A stretch of 64,000 nt of DNA, from assembly GCA_964011275.1 (NCBI GenBank), contig CAXGOB010000005.1, forward strand, positions 40,652 through 104,651, read 5' to 3'. A program made the position numbers and the translations under genes. The notes below the pieces were generated by a model, which was not told the origin of the DNA, searched no databases, and saw nothing but the letters and a program-made list of their open reading frames with translations. This document shows, piece by piece, positions 19,201-28,413 of the stretch. Position 1 is the first letter of the stretch. Each line of letters starts with the position of its first letter. Origin of the DNA: UBA7328 sp002471345. GTDB lineage: Bacteria > Bacteroidota > Bacteroidia > Chitinophagales > Saprospiraceae.

Positions 19201-19517
19201 CAGTGGTTAGACTAGAGACTAAGTTAAGAGATGCTAATGTTATGATGAATGGAGATAGAATTAAAAGAAGACTAGATATGGATCAAAAACCTACACCTTT
19301 TTGGCGATTGGGTGGATTAAATTATGAACAAAAATATTCAACCTCCGCTCCTACAAAAACACATTTAGATAGTTATGCAATTGCAAAAGAGGAATTTGGT
19401 CCAATTCAGATATTTGTCAAAGAAATCTATAAAGTGGATGTCGTTGAAATAGAACAGATGTTAGAAGCTGTAGGGGCTCCATATACGCCTGGAAGAGTAG
19501 TGAAGCAAAAAAACTAA
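16257..19517 (+). CDS. Exported VPS10/sortilin-like Asp-box repeat protein
   Basis: A 1086-residue exported protein built on a beta-propeller of the sortilin/BNR type. A signal peptide (about residues 1-21) is followed by E-W-R-N-I-G-P, a stretch that opens many such Bacteroidota proteins. At least ten Asp-box motifs of the form S-x-D-x-G-x-x-W can be counted, for example KSEDGGASWSNMG, KTTDGGKTWKDVL, KSTDGGETWSKIQ, RSDDYGHSWDVLG, ITEDGGQSWRKAN and KSRDKGRSWINIG, extending to about residue 700. The C-terminal 350 residues hold a beta-rich segment and a helical, charge-rich stretch (about 940-1020). Databases usually label these as glycosyl hydrolase or VPS10 domain proteins, but no catalytic residues are evident, and enzyme activity should not be assumed. 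It is followed closely by a lipoprotein gene (22 bases). Confidence 0.87.
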   Translation: MKKAILLTLILSICFLISLNGQKEKSTSTDVDISGLEWRNIGPAITSGRISDFAVNPDNPFEYYVAVASGGVWKTINNGVTYTPLFDSQNSYSIGCITMDPSNSNVIWVGTGENNGQRSVAYGDGVYKSEDGGASWSNMGLMDSEHIGNIVVHPDNSDVVYVAALGPLWSKGGDRGLYKTTDGGKTWKDVLKVDVHTGVNEVIMDPRDPNILYASTYQRRRHVFTYVSSGPGSGLHKSTDGGETWSKIQKGLPSTELGRIGLSMSPADPEIIYAIVEAANGKGGFFKSTNRGASWKKQSGHSTSGNYYQEIIADPVDPHTVYSMDTWMQVTHDGGKTFKNVGEDTKHVDNHCIWINPQNNSHLLVGCDGGIYETFDKGKHWDFKQNLPITQFYKVAVDNDKPFYNIYGGTQDNFSMGGPSRVITDHGITNQDWYMTHGGDGFESQVDPFNPDIVYAQSQYGVLVRYDRKSGEELGIQPKPRKDEDLYRWNWDAPLAVSPHKKGRLYFAANKLFRSDDYGHSWDVLGEDLTRQLDRNKLKVYDRVVSIDAVAKNGSTSQYGTIVALSESPLDENTIAIGTDDGLIQITEDGGQSWRKANDISGAPRQSYINSVYCSQHDPNVIYAIVNHHKFGDFKPYVFKSRDKGRSWINIGSDLPQRGSAYTIEEDHVDSDLIFCGTEFGAFTSMNGGKDWQKLGSGLPTIAVRDIAIHRGEEDIILATFGRGFYILDDYTSLRNVELNQTATIYPIREALMWEKSTPLGLPGKAFQGDRYYSADNLGPEAIITYFYNDEFKSLKDKRQKKEKELVKKGSNTPYPSYDELKAEVEEKAPQLVFTIKNEDGVVVKKIIKKSSKGLKRIHWNMRYTLKDPVNLRKPSFYNPFAGQRQGSLVSPGLYTIEMSVMKNGTSEKLVDPVSFSVKTLNNTVLPASDREAKVSFQRDVAALSAEMQSTRRMLSEINDKVKFIKEAIKLAETPMDEMSEAVVRLETKLRDANVMMNGDRIKRRLDMDQKPTPFWRLGGLNYEQKYSTSAPTKTHLDSYAIAKEEFGPIQIFVKEIYKVDVVEIEQMLEAVGAPYTPGRVVKQKN

Positions 19518-19539
19518 TTGTAAATAACAAAATTCAAGA

Positions 19540-20274
19540 ATGAAACTTCTCTTAATAATTTCTTTTTCTATAACCTCATTACTTATCATTTCCTGTGAGC
19601 CTAAAGAAGACATTTCTCAATCAGAAATCAACCCTGCTGCAGATGGGTTTAATGAAAATGCCTCTGATACAAAAGCTATAGCCATAGCTGATGAAGTAAT
19701 GGAAGCTATGGGGGGCAGAGAAGCTTGGGATAATACCAATGAGTTAAAATGGACATTCTTTGGGAACCGACAACATGAATGGAATAAAGCAGAGAAGAAG
19801 GCAAAAATAATATCACCTAATGACGGTATCTCCATAGAATTGAATTTAGAAGACAAAAGTGGAAGTGCTAGTAGAGGAGATGTAAAATTTACCGAAAGTG
19901 ATAGCCTAGACTTTTTTTTAAAAAGAGGTAATGGTTGGTGGATTAATGATAGCTACTGGCTCGTTATGCCTTTTAAGCTGAAAGACTCTGGTGTTACCTT
20001 AAAATACATTGGAAAAGACACTTCTCAAATAGGTCGAAATTCTGATGTTATTGAATTAACTTTTGCTGATGTCGGAGTGACTCCAGATAATAAGTATTTA
20101 GTATATGTTGATGATAGTTCGAGATTAGTGACCCAGTGGGATTATTACACCAATTATCAAGATAGCTTACCTCGATTTCAATCACCTTGGAATAACTATA
20201 AGAAATATGGTGACATACTACTTGCTGGTGGATCTATTAGAGGCATGACTTTGACTGATATCAGTGTAAATTGA
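19540..20274 (+). CDS. Lipoprotein of unknown function
   Basis: A 244-residue predicted lipoprotein with a type II signal peptide: the lipobox SLLIISC places the lipidated cysteine at residue 19, followed by E-P-K. The mature part opens with a short helix containing M-E-A-M-G-G-R-E-A-W, typical of small Bacteroidota proteins with a LolA/outer-membrane-lipoprotein-like half-barrel, and continues as antiparallel strands rich in W and Y (RGNGWWINDSYWLVMPFKL near 125-145). I recall similar proteins being annotated as DUF6503, but do not insist on it. It lies 22 bases after the VPS10-like gene and 51 bases ahead of msrB, so the three may be transcribed together. No catalytic motif is visible. Confidence 0.7.
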   Translation: MKLLLIISFSITSLLIISCEPKEDISQSEINPAADGFNENASDTKAIAIADEVMEAMGGREAWDNTNELKWTFFGNRQHEWNKAEKKAKIISPNDGISIELNLEDKSGSASRGDVKFTESDSLDFFLKRGNGWWINDSYWLVMPFKLKDSGVTLKYIGKDTSQIGRNSDVIELTFADVGVTPDNKYLVYVDDSSRLVTQWDYYTNYQDSLPRFQSPWNNYKKYGDILLAGGSIRGMTLTDISVN

Positions 20275-20325
20275 ATGGGAACAATTTGAACTGATTTCAT
20301 GTTTACATTTCAATAAAGCAATACA

Positions 20326-20685
20326 GTGTATAATCCACTTACACCAGAAGAAGAAAGAGTAATTATCAATAAAGGAACTGAAAGGCCATTTACAGGTGAA
20401 TTTGATACACACAAGGAACTAGGAACATACACCTGCAGACAGTGTGATTCAGATCTATATACCTCAGAAGACAAATTTTCTAGTGGTTGTGGTTGGCCTA
20501 GCTTTGATGATGAAGTAGAAGGTGCTGTAACTAGAGTCCCTGATGCTGATGGAAGGAGAATTGAGATCATTTGCACTAATTGCAAAGGGCATTTAGGTCA
20601 TGTTTTTTCAGGAGAACGGCTTACAGAAAAGAACACAAGACACTGTGTGAATTCCATTTCTTTAAAATTTGTGCCACAAGAATAA
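20326..20685 (+). CDS. msrB: Peptide-methionine (R)-S-oxide reductase MsrB
   Basis: MsrB reduces the R epimer of methionine sulfoxide in damaged proteins. The 119-residue single-domain protein has the two zinc-binding CxxC pairs (Cys37/Cys40 and Cys83/Cys86), the GCGWPSF motif with Cys55, which is the usual resolving position, and the catalytic Cys107 in RHCVNSISLKF. The frame has a GTG start at 20326; there is an in-frame stop upstream and no ATG that would keep the family's N-terminus (YNPLTPEEERVIINKGTERPF-type), so GTG is the best choice. No signal peptide is present, so it works in the cytoplasm. It ends six bases from the convergent PorP gene with no recognisable terminator between them. 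Confidence 0.95.
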   Translation: MYNPLTPEEERVIINKGTERPFTGEFDTHKELGTYTCRQCDSDLYTSEDKFSSGCGWPSFDDEVEGAVTRVPDADGRRIEIICTNCKGHLGHVFSGERLTEKNTRHCVNSISLKFVPQE

Positions 20686-20690
20686 AATCA

Positions 20691-21734
20691 TTACAACTGG
20701 TGAAAATTCCTCACAAACGAGGACTTCGGATTGTAGTTTTTTCTGGTGTAGGAAAAGGAAAATTCAAAAGCTCCTCTACCGCCATTGAATGCTGATAGCT
20801 TAGAAATTGTTGCATCGTAAGATAGATCGAAACGATATTCGTTTTTCTCAATAAAAATCTGAAGTGACAAAGACTCAAACCCTAACCCCTCAAAATTTTG
20901 TACCATACTTGGGGCTATTGAAACACCAAAATTGATATCATAGTCATCCGCTGCAGCAAAAGCAAAACCTAGTTTCCCACTGGCATAGTGAAAAACTCCT
21001 TGCCTGGAGTAATAAGGGGAAAATATGAAATAGAGATTTTCTTTCATCAGCACGTTCAGCGAAATATTTGCCGATATTTTTCTGTCATTTCTAATGTCAA
21101 GATTTGGTACAAATGAGATATCTGGTTTTGTGAGGTGATGTATCGCGAGGCTCGCCACCATTGAGAATTTAGGCAGATAATATTCATATGCTAATCCAAG
21201 ATTTAGATCAGGAAAGGTTTTTTTAGCTAACAATACTGATACATTCTCACCTGATTCTATGCTAAAATCCGGATTGCCTTGTTCAAAGCTGTATTGATTT
21301 CCAAACCATAGACCTTCCCAATTGGCCTTGTTTTGCCCTAGTCCTCCAGAGAACCCAATAGATAAAAATTGGGCTTCGTTGTATCTATCAGTTAGAAGCT
21401 TTTTATAGTTGGCGGCCAGAATGATATGATTTTGTGTGAAGGACTTGCCAGGAGCTAAATCTTTAATAAATCTAAGGTTAGCAGAAAATTCATTACTGCC
21501 ATCCCATTCTAGTTTTTTGTTGAGGTTAACGGCATATGATTGAAAGGGGAACCCAGAACCAAGACTTGACCATTGCCTTCTGTACATTATTGAAACCTGT
21601 TCGCTTCCTTTATATGCAGAGGCAAGAGCTGGATTATTATACTCCTTCATGGCGTACCTACTGGAAAAGTGTGTGTCTTGAGAATTTCCGAAGAATGGCA
21701 AAATCAAGAGTAAAAGGACTATTTTATTCATCAT
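20691..21734 (-). CDS. PorP/SprF family type IX secretion membrane protein
   Basis: PorP/SprF proteins are outer-membrane beta-barrels that act with the type IX secretion system; in gliding Bacteroidota SprF is needed to export and anchor SprB. A signal peptide (about residues 1-18, ending F-F-G-N-S-Q) is followed by the family hallmark Q-D-T-H-F-S-S and YNNPALASAYKGSEQVSIMYRRQW, then alternating barrel strands ending with an aromatic C-terminal region (FSFSYTRKN). The 347-residue length is normal. Its ATG overlaps the stop of the giant adhesin gene by four bases (ATGA), so the two are coupled and this is very likely the dedicated partner of that adhesin. It converges on msrB with only five bases between the stops. 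Confidence 0.92.
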   Translation of the reverse strand: MMNKIVLLLLILPFFGNSQDTHFSSRYAMKEYNNPALASAYKGSEQVSIMYRRQWSSLGSGFPFQSYAVNLNKKLEWDGSNEFSANLRFIKDLAPGKSFTQNHIILAANYKKLLTDRYNEAQFLSIGFSGGLGQNKANWEGLWFGNQYSFEQGNPDFSIESGENVSVLLAKKTFPDLNLGLAYEYYLPKFSMVASLAIHHLTKPDISFVPNLDIRNDRKISANISLNVLMKENLYFIFSPYYSRQGVFHYASGKLGFAFAAADDYDINFGVSIAPSMVQNFEGLGFESLSLQIFIEKNEYRFDLSYDATISKLSAFNGGRGAFEFSFSYTRKNYNPKSSFVRNFHQL

Positions 21735-24700
21735 CTTATCAGTTGTACACTTCCTTTGAATGATTGTCTTGCTCCATCATCATACTCCACATGCATAGTC
21801 CATATGTATATTCCTGCTGGCATTATCTTTCCTCTGAATGTACCATCCCACCCTTTGGACGTGGTGTTTGGTCTGAAATTGTATTCATTGTAAATATTAG
21901 TCCCATTTCGGAGGTAGATGTTGAATTCTTTTATCAATCCAAATTCTGGTCCGAATACATTTAGAATTTCATTCTTAGTATCCCCATTTGGACTAAATCC
22001 AGTAGGAACATGCATTTCATAATCTTTGATTACAAAGACCCTCACCTCATCTGCTGCAGTACATAATCTGTCGTCTTCGACTTGAATTCTCAATAGGAAA
22101 TCTTCAGATACATTATTCACATAAAGGTTGGAGCAGTCGGTACATGATAATTCTTGTTCAGAAGAAATGATCCATTCGTACATAAGTTCGCCTTGACCAT
22201 TAGTTACCTGTGGAATGATCTCCAAGTCTGTTCCTGTTTCTATGGTTGTATCTCTTCTTAAGGATACTTCTAGTGGATTTGGTTCTGATATTGTGATGGT
22301 GTCACCTTCTACAGTACATCCATTTTCATCTTTGATATAGGTCCGATAAGTATCAGCTTTGAGGCCTCTATATTGCCCCGCCCTCTGGAAATTATTTCCA
22401 TCAAGTGAGTAAAAGTATCCTCCACTGCCTCCTTGACCATTAATCGTGATACTGCCATCTCTATCTTCATGACATGTGATATTTGTAGAGTTTACTTCTA
22501 ACTTGAGAGGATCAGGTGGTTCGTTGACTATCACACTCCCTGTAAGAACACATCCAGTTCTTGTAGATATCTCATAATTATAACTTCCTGATTTCAGTTC
22601 TGTGATTCGCCTTCCTTCATATTCATTGCCTTGATCATCAGTCCACAGCATGGTAGCATTAGGCTCATTTTGATACCTCATGAAAATTGATCCAGTTTTA
22701 TCTCCTATGCAGTCAATGTGCTCTACTTCAGGGTAAAGTGAAGGTTCTGATGCTTCGATTATTTCGATCACATCAGAAGTGCTACATCCTATAGCATCTA
22801 TTACTTTCACAAAATAAGTGCCTGACCTAAGTTCAGTTACAAGTCCATTGGATTGAGTCAGGACAGTTTCTCCATTGAGTTCTATCGTATAAGGACCTAA
22901 TACCCCAGTTAAATCTATTTGAAGTGAACCATCTGTACTCTGGAAACATGTAATATGATGAGCTTCTACTGATATACTCATGGCAGGTGGCTCTTCCATG
23001 ACAAAACAGTCATTAATCACGCAGCCATTTTCATCTGTTATAGTTACACAGTATCTTCCTTTTTCTAGATTATTTATGGATTGAAAAGCTCTGCCATTGT
23101 CCCATTCATAAGTGAAATTTCCATTAGAGCCTTGAACTTGGGCAGTGAGTGTTCCGTTTTCTCCTTTATGACATGTTATTGGCTGTTCTTCGAAAATTAT
23201 GCTTCTTTCGGAAGGTTCAGTAATGGTAATAGAATTCTCTGATCGGCATCCACCTGAGTCCGTGATGGTCACTCCATATTCACCTGCTTCCAAATTTCCT
23301 ATAGCACTACTTTTTTCTCCATTTGACCAATAAATGTCATAAGGAGAAGTACCACCAAGTATATTCAATCTAGCTATACCTGCCGACATGCCAAAACAGT
23401 CATTGTCTTCTTTTTCAATTGTAGTTGCAAAGTTTTCAGGTTCTGTTATTTCTATTTCGGCCAATGCATAACATCTATTCACATCAAGAACCGAAACGGA
23501 ATAAATTCCCGCACTTAAGTTTTTTCTTTCTGGTAGAACAGTTGCAAAACCATCTGCCCATCTGTACTCGTATGGTCCATCTCCACCTGAAGCTGATAGC
23601 TGAACAGATCCAGTAGGATCTCCAAAACATGATACATTAGTTTGTGTATATACCACTGAAGGAATATTACCTTCTTCGACTTCTACCTCATTGGTCTGAG
23701 TACAACCATTGGCATCTGTGACAGTTACAGCATAAATTCCTTGTTCTATTTTTGTTAATGATGACGTAATTGCTCCATTATTCCATTGATATTGAAATGG
23801 TTCTTGACCTCCAGATACTAAAGTAATTGCAGTTCCTCTAATATCTGCATCACAAGACACCTTGCTACCTTCCATTCCCAATTGGATAGGCTCTACACCT
23901 TCAATGTTAATCGTGGTGCGGAATGTACAACCATATATATCAGTTGCAAAAACCCTGTAAGCCCCAATTGCAAGCCCTGTGAATATTCCGTCATCACTGG
24001 TCTGTGCATCTAATTGGTAACGATAAGGGCCATCATTGCTTGTAACTGTTACATCTATTTGTCCATTATTCAAACATCCTGAAGATGTTGAGACAGTGTT
24101 TTCTATAATGATTTCTGTATCGGCACATGGAGGAGTAGTGCAGAGATATTGTTCAGAAGGTCCAAGACAACCATTCTTTACTGCTCTCACTTCGAATGAA
24201 TAATTAGCGCTTAAACCTAGATTGTCTGCTAAAAATTCCGTGCCTTCTGTGATGACTTCCCATTGTCCAGTGCCTATTTTGACTTCATACTCATCTACAT
24301 CAGAATCACTCCATTCTAAGAAAATCTGATTCCTTCTTGGATTAGAACAACTTACTGTAGGTGCTTCTGGAAGAGGTGTAAAATCTACTGTGGAAGAACG
24401 GGTGAATGTACATCCATAATTCTGAGTAATCGTTTCTGTAATTTCTGAGTTTTCATCCACAATAGTAGGTGATCCGAATACATTATTACCATTTATTATG
24501 TAAGATCTAACTTCACTATACTGAGGGTTAAATTTTAATGACCACTGAAACAGTGTTCCTTGCAGATCTTCATTTTGATCGTCTTTTATAACAAGACTCC
24601 ACTTACCGTTTACTGGGGAGTAAAACCCACCAAAGAAATCTTCAAAATTTTGTTCTGGGCTAAAATTACCAGTGTATGCTGGATTAGAAGATAAAAAAGG

Positions 24701-26341
24701 TCCTTCTTCTTGGTTTCCACCATTAATAAGAGCAGCAGAATTTAATGTGAAACATGTATTAATTAGGTGGTCTAGTTCCTCTTCATTACCGCCATCTTCG
24801 CCATTATTAGTACTGAGTTCTAATACTTGACCACCAGGAGAAACTAAATATATTTCCATATCAGAAAGCATCTGATGCTCTAACTGATCGATGCAGACCT
24901 GAACAAAAGAAGCTTCGTTTAAAAATTGAATATCTAAATCACTGACTACTATAGTACTTCTGCAATCTCCTCGAATGGGGTCTCCAATTGGGAATTCACC
25001 ACTTTTTTCGAATATCTTCAACTGGTTAAAATCACCATCTTCTTCCAGCTGTATCCTTTCGCCTTCACAAAGCATTGTATCAATAGGTACCGCGAAATCA
25101 GGGGTTTTATAGTCCAAAATTCCTATCCTAACTGTATCTCTAAAACAGTCACCATTTCTAAATACGAAATAAATCATTTCATCACCCTCTGATAATCCAT
25201 CATCCAATGGTGTGATAATAAGCTCAGTATCTTCTTGTCCTTCTTGAATTACAAGTTCATTCCTATTAAGAGTATAATCTACTCCTCTCACTGCACTATT
25301 TGGACCTTCTACTATTTCAAAATTGATGTCTAATGCATCTGAAGAATTGTCTAATCGTTGTACTTTAATTTTTGTAGGGTCGCATCCTTCCATCATAGTA
25401 TAATCCACTCCAGGAGCATCTACAAATACAGTATGAACAGCGGATGAAAAACTTTTTGCTTCTAGAAATACTACCGAATCATATGCATCATCAAACCCAT
25501 CACCAATTGCTAGTTTTAAGGTGTAGAGTTCACATGGCATTACATTGACTTGTGCTCTGAATACATCTAAAAAACCGTCGAGAGTGAATGTCCTACTTAG
25601 ATCATTATTATTAAAGTAAGTGCTAAAAGCTAGACTTTCTCCCAGTTCCGTACAGGTACCATTACCATTTTCTAATCCTATTTCACCGTTGTTTACACTG
25701 TTAATAGTCACAGGGAAATCCGTGAAAGTGTTGCCAGTTGGATCCGATGGATCTGGAATTAAAGCAATATTCTCTGAGACGTAATTTCCTCCATTAGGAT
25801 CTGGTCCATCAATAAAGAATGCAAATACATCATTAAATTGAGAACAGACAAATTCAGGATATTCTTCAGATCCAAATACAAAATTGAAACCTATTAAATC
25901 ATCGACTGGTCTAAATTGGAGCTCTATTATGGCTACATCAAACAAGTCGCTTCCAGCTATTGCTGCTAACTCATCACTTTTAACCGTTCTACTACTTGTA
26001 GAAGATCCAGTAGCTTTATCATTATTAGACATAGCTAATGTTTCTACTCCTCCTGTTGAGATTACAATACCTCTATTTAATCCAATATCATTATTCCCAT
26101 TCCTAAATACACCAATGGCATTATTGGTACCAAAGAAATCCACGGATTCCACTTTTACCCCTTGACCGATAAATACATTTCTGACTAAGCTTTCAGGATT
26201 GAGCTCTAAGTCATTTGCTTGATCAACGTTAATTTGAGAAAAAGAAGTAGGAATTGAAAAGAAAATACTGCACATGATGAGTGAACATCTACAGCAATAT
26301 CGGGTTAGAATAGTTTTTATTTCTTGGGTGTTTAGTCTCAA
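21731..26341 (-). CDS. Giant SprB-like adhesin with gliding-type C-terminal domain
   Basis: A very large secreted surface protein. Domains after the signal peptide (S-I-F-F-S-I-P-T-S-F-S-Q), numbered from the longest frame: choice-of-anchor L (about 125-390, FNFVFGSEEYPEF), a Calx-beta-like segment (about 395-490), a proprotein-convertase P-domain (about 510-690), a fibronectin-III-like domain (about 745-820), about nine SprB-type repeats (about 825-1490, pattern C-x-G-x-x-x-G-S/T... GG-x-x-P-Y/F-x-Y-x-W... GxYxVxxxDxxGC) and the gliding-motility C-terminal domain (about 1530-1620, VPTGFSPNGD). The open frame runs to an ATG at 26593, but that overlaps divergent sppA; better starts are TTG at 26341 or ATG at 26275. 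Exported by T9SS and probably anchored with the co-translated PorP/SprF protein, it likely serves adhesion or gliding. Confidence 0.9.
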   Translation of the reverse strand: MRLNTQEIKTILTRYCCRCSLIMCSIFFSIPTSFSQINVDQANDLELNPESLVRNVFIGQGVKVESVDFFGTNNAIGVFRNGNNDIGLNRGIVISTGGVETLAMSNNDKATGSSTSSRTVKSDELAAIAGSDLFDVAIIELQFRPVDDLIGFNFVFGSEEYPEFVCSQFNDVFAFFIDGPDPNGGNYVSENIALIPDPSDPTGNTFTDFPVTINSVNNGEIGLENGNGTCTELGESLAFSTYFNNNDLSRTFTLDGFLDVFRAQVNVMPCELYTLKLAIGDGFDDAYDSVVFLEAKSFSSAVHTVFVDAPGVDYTMMEGCDPTKIKVQRLDNSSDALDINFEIVEGPNSAVRGVDYTLNRNELVIQEGQEDTELIITPLDDGLSEGDEMIYFVFRNGDCFRDTVRIGILDYKTPDFAVPIDTMLCEGERIQLEEDGDFNQLKIFEKSGEFPIGDPIRGDCRSTIVVSDLDIQFLNEASFVQVCIDQLEHQMLSDMEIYLVSPGGQVLELSTNNGEDGGNEEELDHLINTCFTLNSAALINGGNQEEGPFLSSNPAYTGNFSPEQNFEDFFGGFYSPVNGKWSLVIKDDQNEDLQGTLFQWSLKFNPQYSEVRSYIINGNNVFGSPTIVDENSEITETITQNYGCTFTRSSTVDFTPLPEAPTVSCSNPRRNQIFLEWSDSDVDEYEVKIGTGQWEVITEGTEFLADNLGLSANYSFEVRAVKNGCLGPSEQYLCTTPPCADTEIIIENTVSTSSGCLNNGQIDVTVTSNDGPYRYQLDAQTSDDGIFTGLAIGAYRVFATDIYGCTFRTTINIEGVEPIQLGMEGSKVSCDADIRGTAITLVSGGQEPFQYQWNNGAITSSLTKIEQGIYAVTVTDANGCTQTNEVEVEEGNIPSVVYTQTNVSCFGDPTGSVQLSASGGDGPYEYRWADGFATVLPERKNLSAGIYSVSVLDVNRCYALAEIEITEPENFATTIEKEDNDCFGMSAGIARLNILGGTSPYDIYWSNGEKSSAIGNLEAGEYGVTITDSGGCRSENSITITEPSERSIIFEEQPITCHKGENGTLTAQVQGSNGNFTYEWDNGRAFQSINNLEKGRYCVTITDENGCVINDCFVMEEPPAMSISVEAHHITCFQSTDGSLQIDLTGVLGPYTIELNGETVLTQSNGLVTELRSGTYFVKVIDAIGCSTSDVIEIIEASEPSLYPEVEHIDCIGDKTGSIFMRYQNEPNATMLWTDDQGNEYEGRRITELKSGSYNYEISTRTGCVLTGSVIVNEPPDPLKLEVNSTNITCHEDRDGSITINGQGGSGGYFYSLDGNNFQRAGQYRGLKADTYRTYIKDENGCTVEGDTITISEPNPLEVSLRRDTTIETGTDLEIIPQVTNGQGELMYEWIISSEQELSCTDCSNLYVNNVSEDFLLRIQVEDDRLCTAADEVRVFVIKDYEMHVPTGFSPNGDTKNEILNVFGPEFGLIKEFNIYLRNGTNIYNEYNFRPNTTSKGWDGTFRGKIMPAGIYIWTMHVEYDDGARQSFKGSVQLIR

Positions 26342-26450
26342 GTGTTTTCTTCCTTTTGATTTTAGCAGTTTGGCTTTGTAGCTTTGGTATGAATTAGACA
26401 CTTTTTGAGCCTTCTTTCCCCTATGACTTATTATGTTTTTAAATAATATA

Positions 26451-28208
26451 ATGAAGAATTTTTTCAAATATCTTACAGCTTCCTGCCTAGGCACGATATT
26501 GGCCTTCGGAGCTATTTTCTTTTTCTTTTTTCTGATGGCAGTATCTTCTGCTCCTTCTGAGACCGTTTCATCAGGTTCTACTTTGCATATCAAGCTCGAT
26601 GAGATAATTACTGAACTTGGAGGTAATGTGGATCAATCCGGGTTGACTTTTGAGGTAATTGATAATATTGGTCTAAATGATATCAAATCAAGTATTAGAG
26701 CTGCGGCTACAGACAGAAAAATAAATGGTTTATTAATAGAAACTCAATTTCCTTCAATAGGGCAGTCTACAGCTTTGAGTATTTATGAGGCTATAAAGGA
26801 CTTTAAAGAAAGTGGTAAGCCAATAATGGCATATGGAGAATATTTTTCCCAAAATGGTTATCTCTTTGCTAGTCTTGCAGATAGTCTAGCTATAAACCCT
26901 ACGGGTATGATGGACATTAGAGGATTTGGTATGCTTATTCCATATTTCGGCGAGTTAGTAAAAAAGATTGGAGCCAAAGTAGATGTCTATTATGCTGGTC
27001 AATACAAAAGTGCTATTGAACCCTATTATCGTACATCTTCATCCCCACAAAATGACTACCAATCAAAAGAGTTTTTAAGAGATTTTCAGGATCAATGGAT
27101 AAGCCATATCGTGGAAAATCGAAACATAACAGCTGAAGATCTAGAGCAAATTATATCAGATGGTACAATTGTGACAGCCAAGGTCGCTATGGAATATGGA
27201 CTTGCAGATAAGCTCATGTACCGGAAGGACTTTGATAAAATGCTCAAAAATGCTGTCGATAGAAAAAAAGTGAAATATATTGACCTCTCCGATTATATAA
27301 GCCTCACAGGTAGCGTTCAATCATCTTCATCTGATAAAATTGCCGTCGTCCATATGGAGGGTACTATTCTTAACGCTGGAGATCAAAAAGGTTTGATCTC
27401 AACAGAAGTGTATTCTAAAGTATTTGATAGGTTGATGAAAAAGGATGATGTAAAGGCGGTAGTGCTAAGAGTGAATTCTGGGGGAGGAGATGCACTTGTC
27501 TCCGACATTCTTTGGGATAGAGTCGAAGAACTGAAATCAGCAGGTAAATATGTTGTAGCATCATTTGGAGATTATGCCGCATCAGGAGGATACTACATTG
27601 CTTGTGGAGCAGATGAAATTGTCAGTATGCCTAATACATTGACTGGATCTATAGGGGTGTTTGCTATGATACCTGATCTTAGTGGGACATTCTCAGAAAA
27701 CTTAGGAATCCATTTTGATTCTATCGGTACGGGGGCTAATACTTTTATGTATTCCACAATGGTGCCTAGAAATGATGCACAGAACAGAAAGTTGCAAGCT
27801 AATACAGAAATGACATACCAACTATTTCTAGACAGAGTAGCAGCTGGTCGTAATAGAACCAAAGAGGAAATCCATCAAGTCGCCCAAGGAAGAGTATGGT
27901 CAGGCGATGATGCGGTTGAAGCAGGATTGGTGGATACTATCGGGGATTTGGACCTTGCCTTAAATTTGGCAGCAAAAGGAGCAGGTTATGACGATGATTT
28001 TAAGGTTTTGACCTATCCAGTGATCGAAACTACCTTCTATGAAGAGTTGCTGAAAAGTATAGGTGAGATGGAAAATGTGAAAGCAGTATTAGGATTAAAG
28101 AAACCAAAAATCTTAAATCAAAAGATTTTGGACATGGTTGAGTTGATTTCTGAAAAGCAATTGGCCACACCACAATGCAGACTTCCATTTGTCCTGGAAG
28201 TCCACTAG
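26451..28208 (+). CDS. sppA: Signal peptide peptidase SppA, 67K type
   Basis: SppA is a membrane-bound serine protease that degrades leftover signal peptides. The protein is the long, two-domain type (about 585 residues): an N-terminal transmembrane anchor (about residues 7-35), a first S49 domain carrying the catalytic lysine in YYAGQYKSAIEPYYR, and a second domain carrying the nucleophilic serine in GDYAASGGYYIACGAD followed by TGSIGVF. The frame opens at an ATG at 26433, but the ATG at 26451 (MKNFFKYLTASCLG) gives a standard N-terminus. It is transcribed divergently from the giant adhesin; their likely starts leave roughly 110-175 bases for both promoters. Nothing is unusual in the catalytic residues. 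Confidence 0.94.
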   Translation: MKNFFKYLTASCLGTILAFGAIFFFFFLMAVSSAPSETVSSGSTLHIKLDEIITELGGNVDQSGLTFEVIDNIGLNDIKSSIRAAATDRKINGLLIETQFPSIGQSTALSIYEAIKDFKESGKPIMAYGEYFSQNGYLFASLADSLAINPTGMMDIRGFGMLIPYFGELVKKIGAKVDVYYAGQYKSAIEPYYRTSSSPQNDYQSKEFLRDFQDQWISHIVENRNITAEDLEQIISDGTIVTAKVAMEYGLADKLMYRKDFDKMLKNAVDRKKVKYIDLSDYISLTGSVQSSSSDKIAVVHMEGTILNAGDQKGLISTEVYSKVFDRLMKKDDVKAVVLRVNSGGGDALVSDILWDRVEELKSAGKYVVASFGDYAASGGYYIACGADEIVSMPNTLTGSIGVFAMIPDLSGTFSENLGIHFDSIGTGANTFMYSTMVPRNDAQNRKLQANTEMTYQLFLDRVAAGRNRTKEEIHQVAQGRVWSGDDAVEAGLVDTIGDLDLALNLAAKGAGYDDDFKVLTYPVIETTFYEELLKSIGEMENVKAVLGLKKPKILNQKILDMVELISEKQLATPQCRLPFVLEVH

Positions 28209-28413
28209 AAGTCGATTTAACAATACTTTATAATGTTTTTCAAAACTTCTACGTCTTGATTGAGCTTTAGAGTGAGTTCTTGTTTCCATGATCTTTGCAT
28301 GATCATATTTGTTAATCTAGATGAATGCAACATGAAATTGGAAAGAAGATATTTGCAGGAAATTAATGCGAAGCAAAAATTAGAATTTTAAAACAAATTA
28401 TTATTTATAACAT

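Noticed and set aside
26342..26593. Adhesin start at the first ATG (26593)
   Set aside because: It would overlap the divergent sppA coding region and put about 100 residues of charged sequence before the signal peptide.
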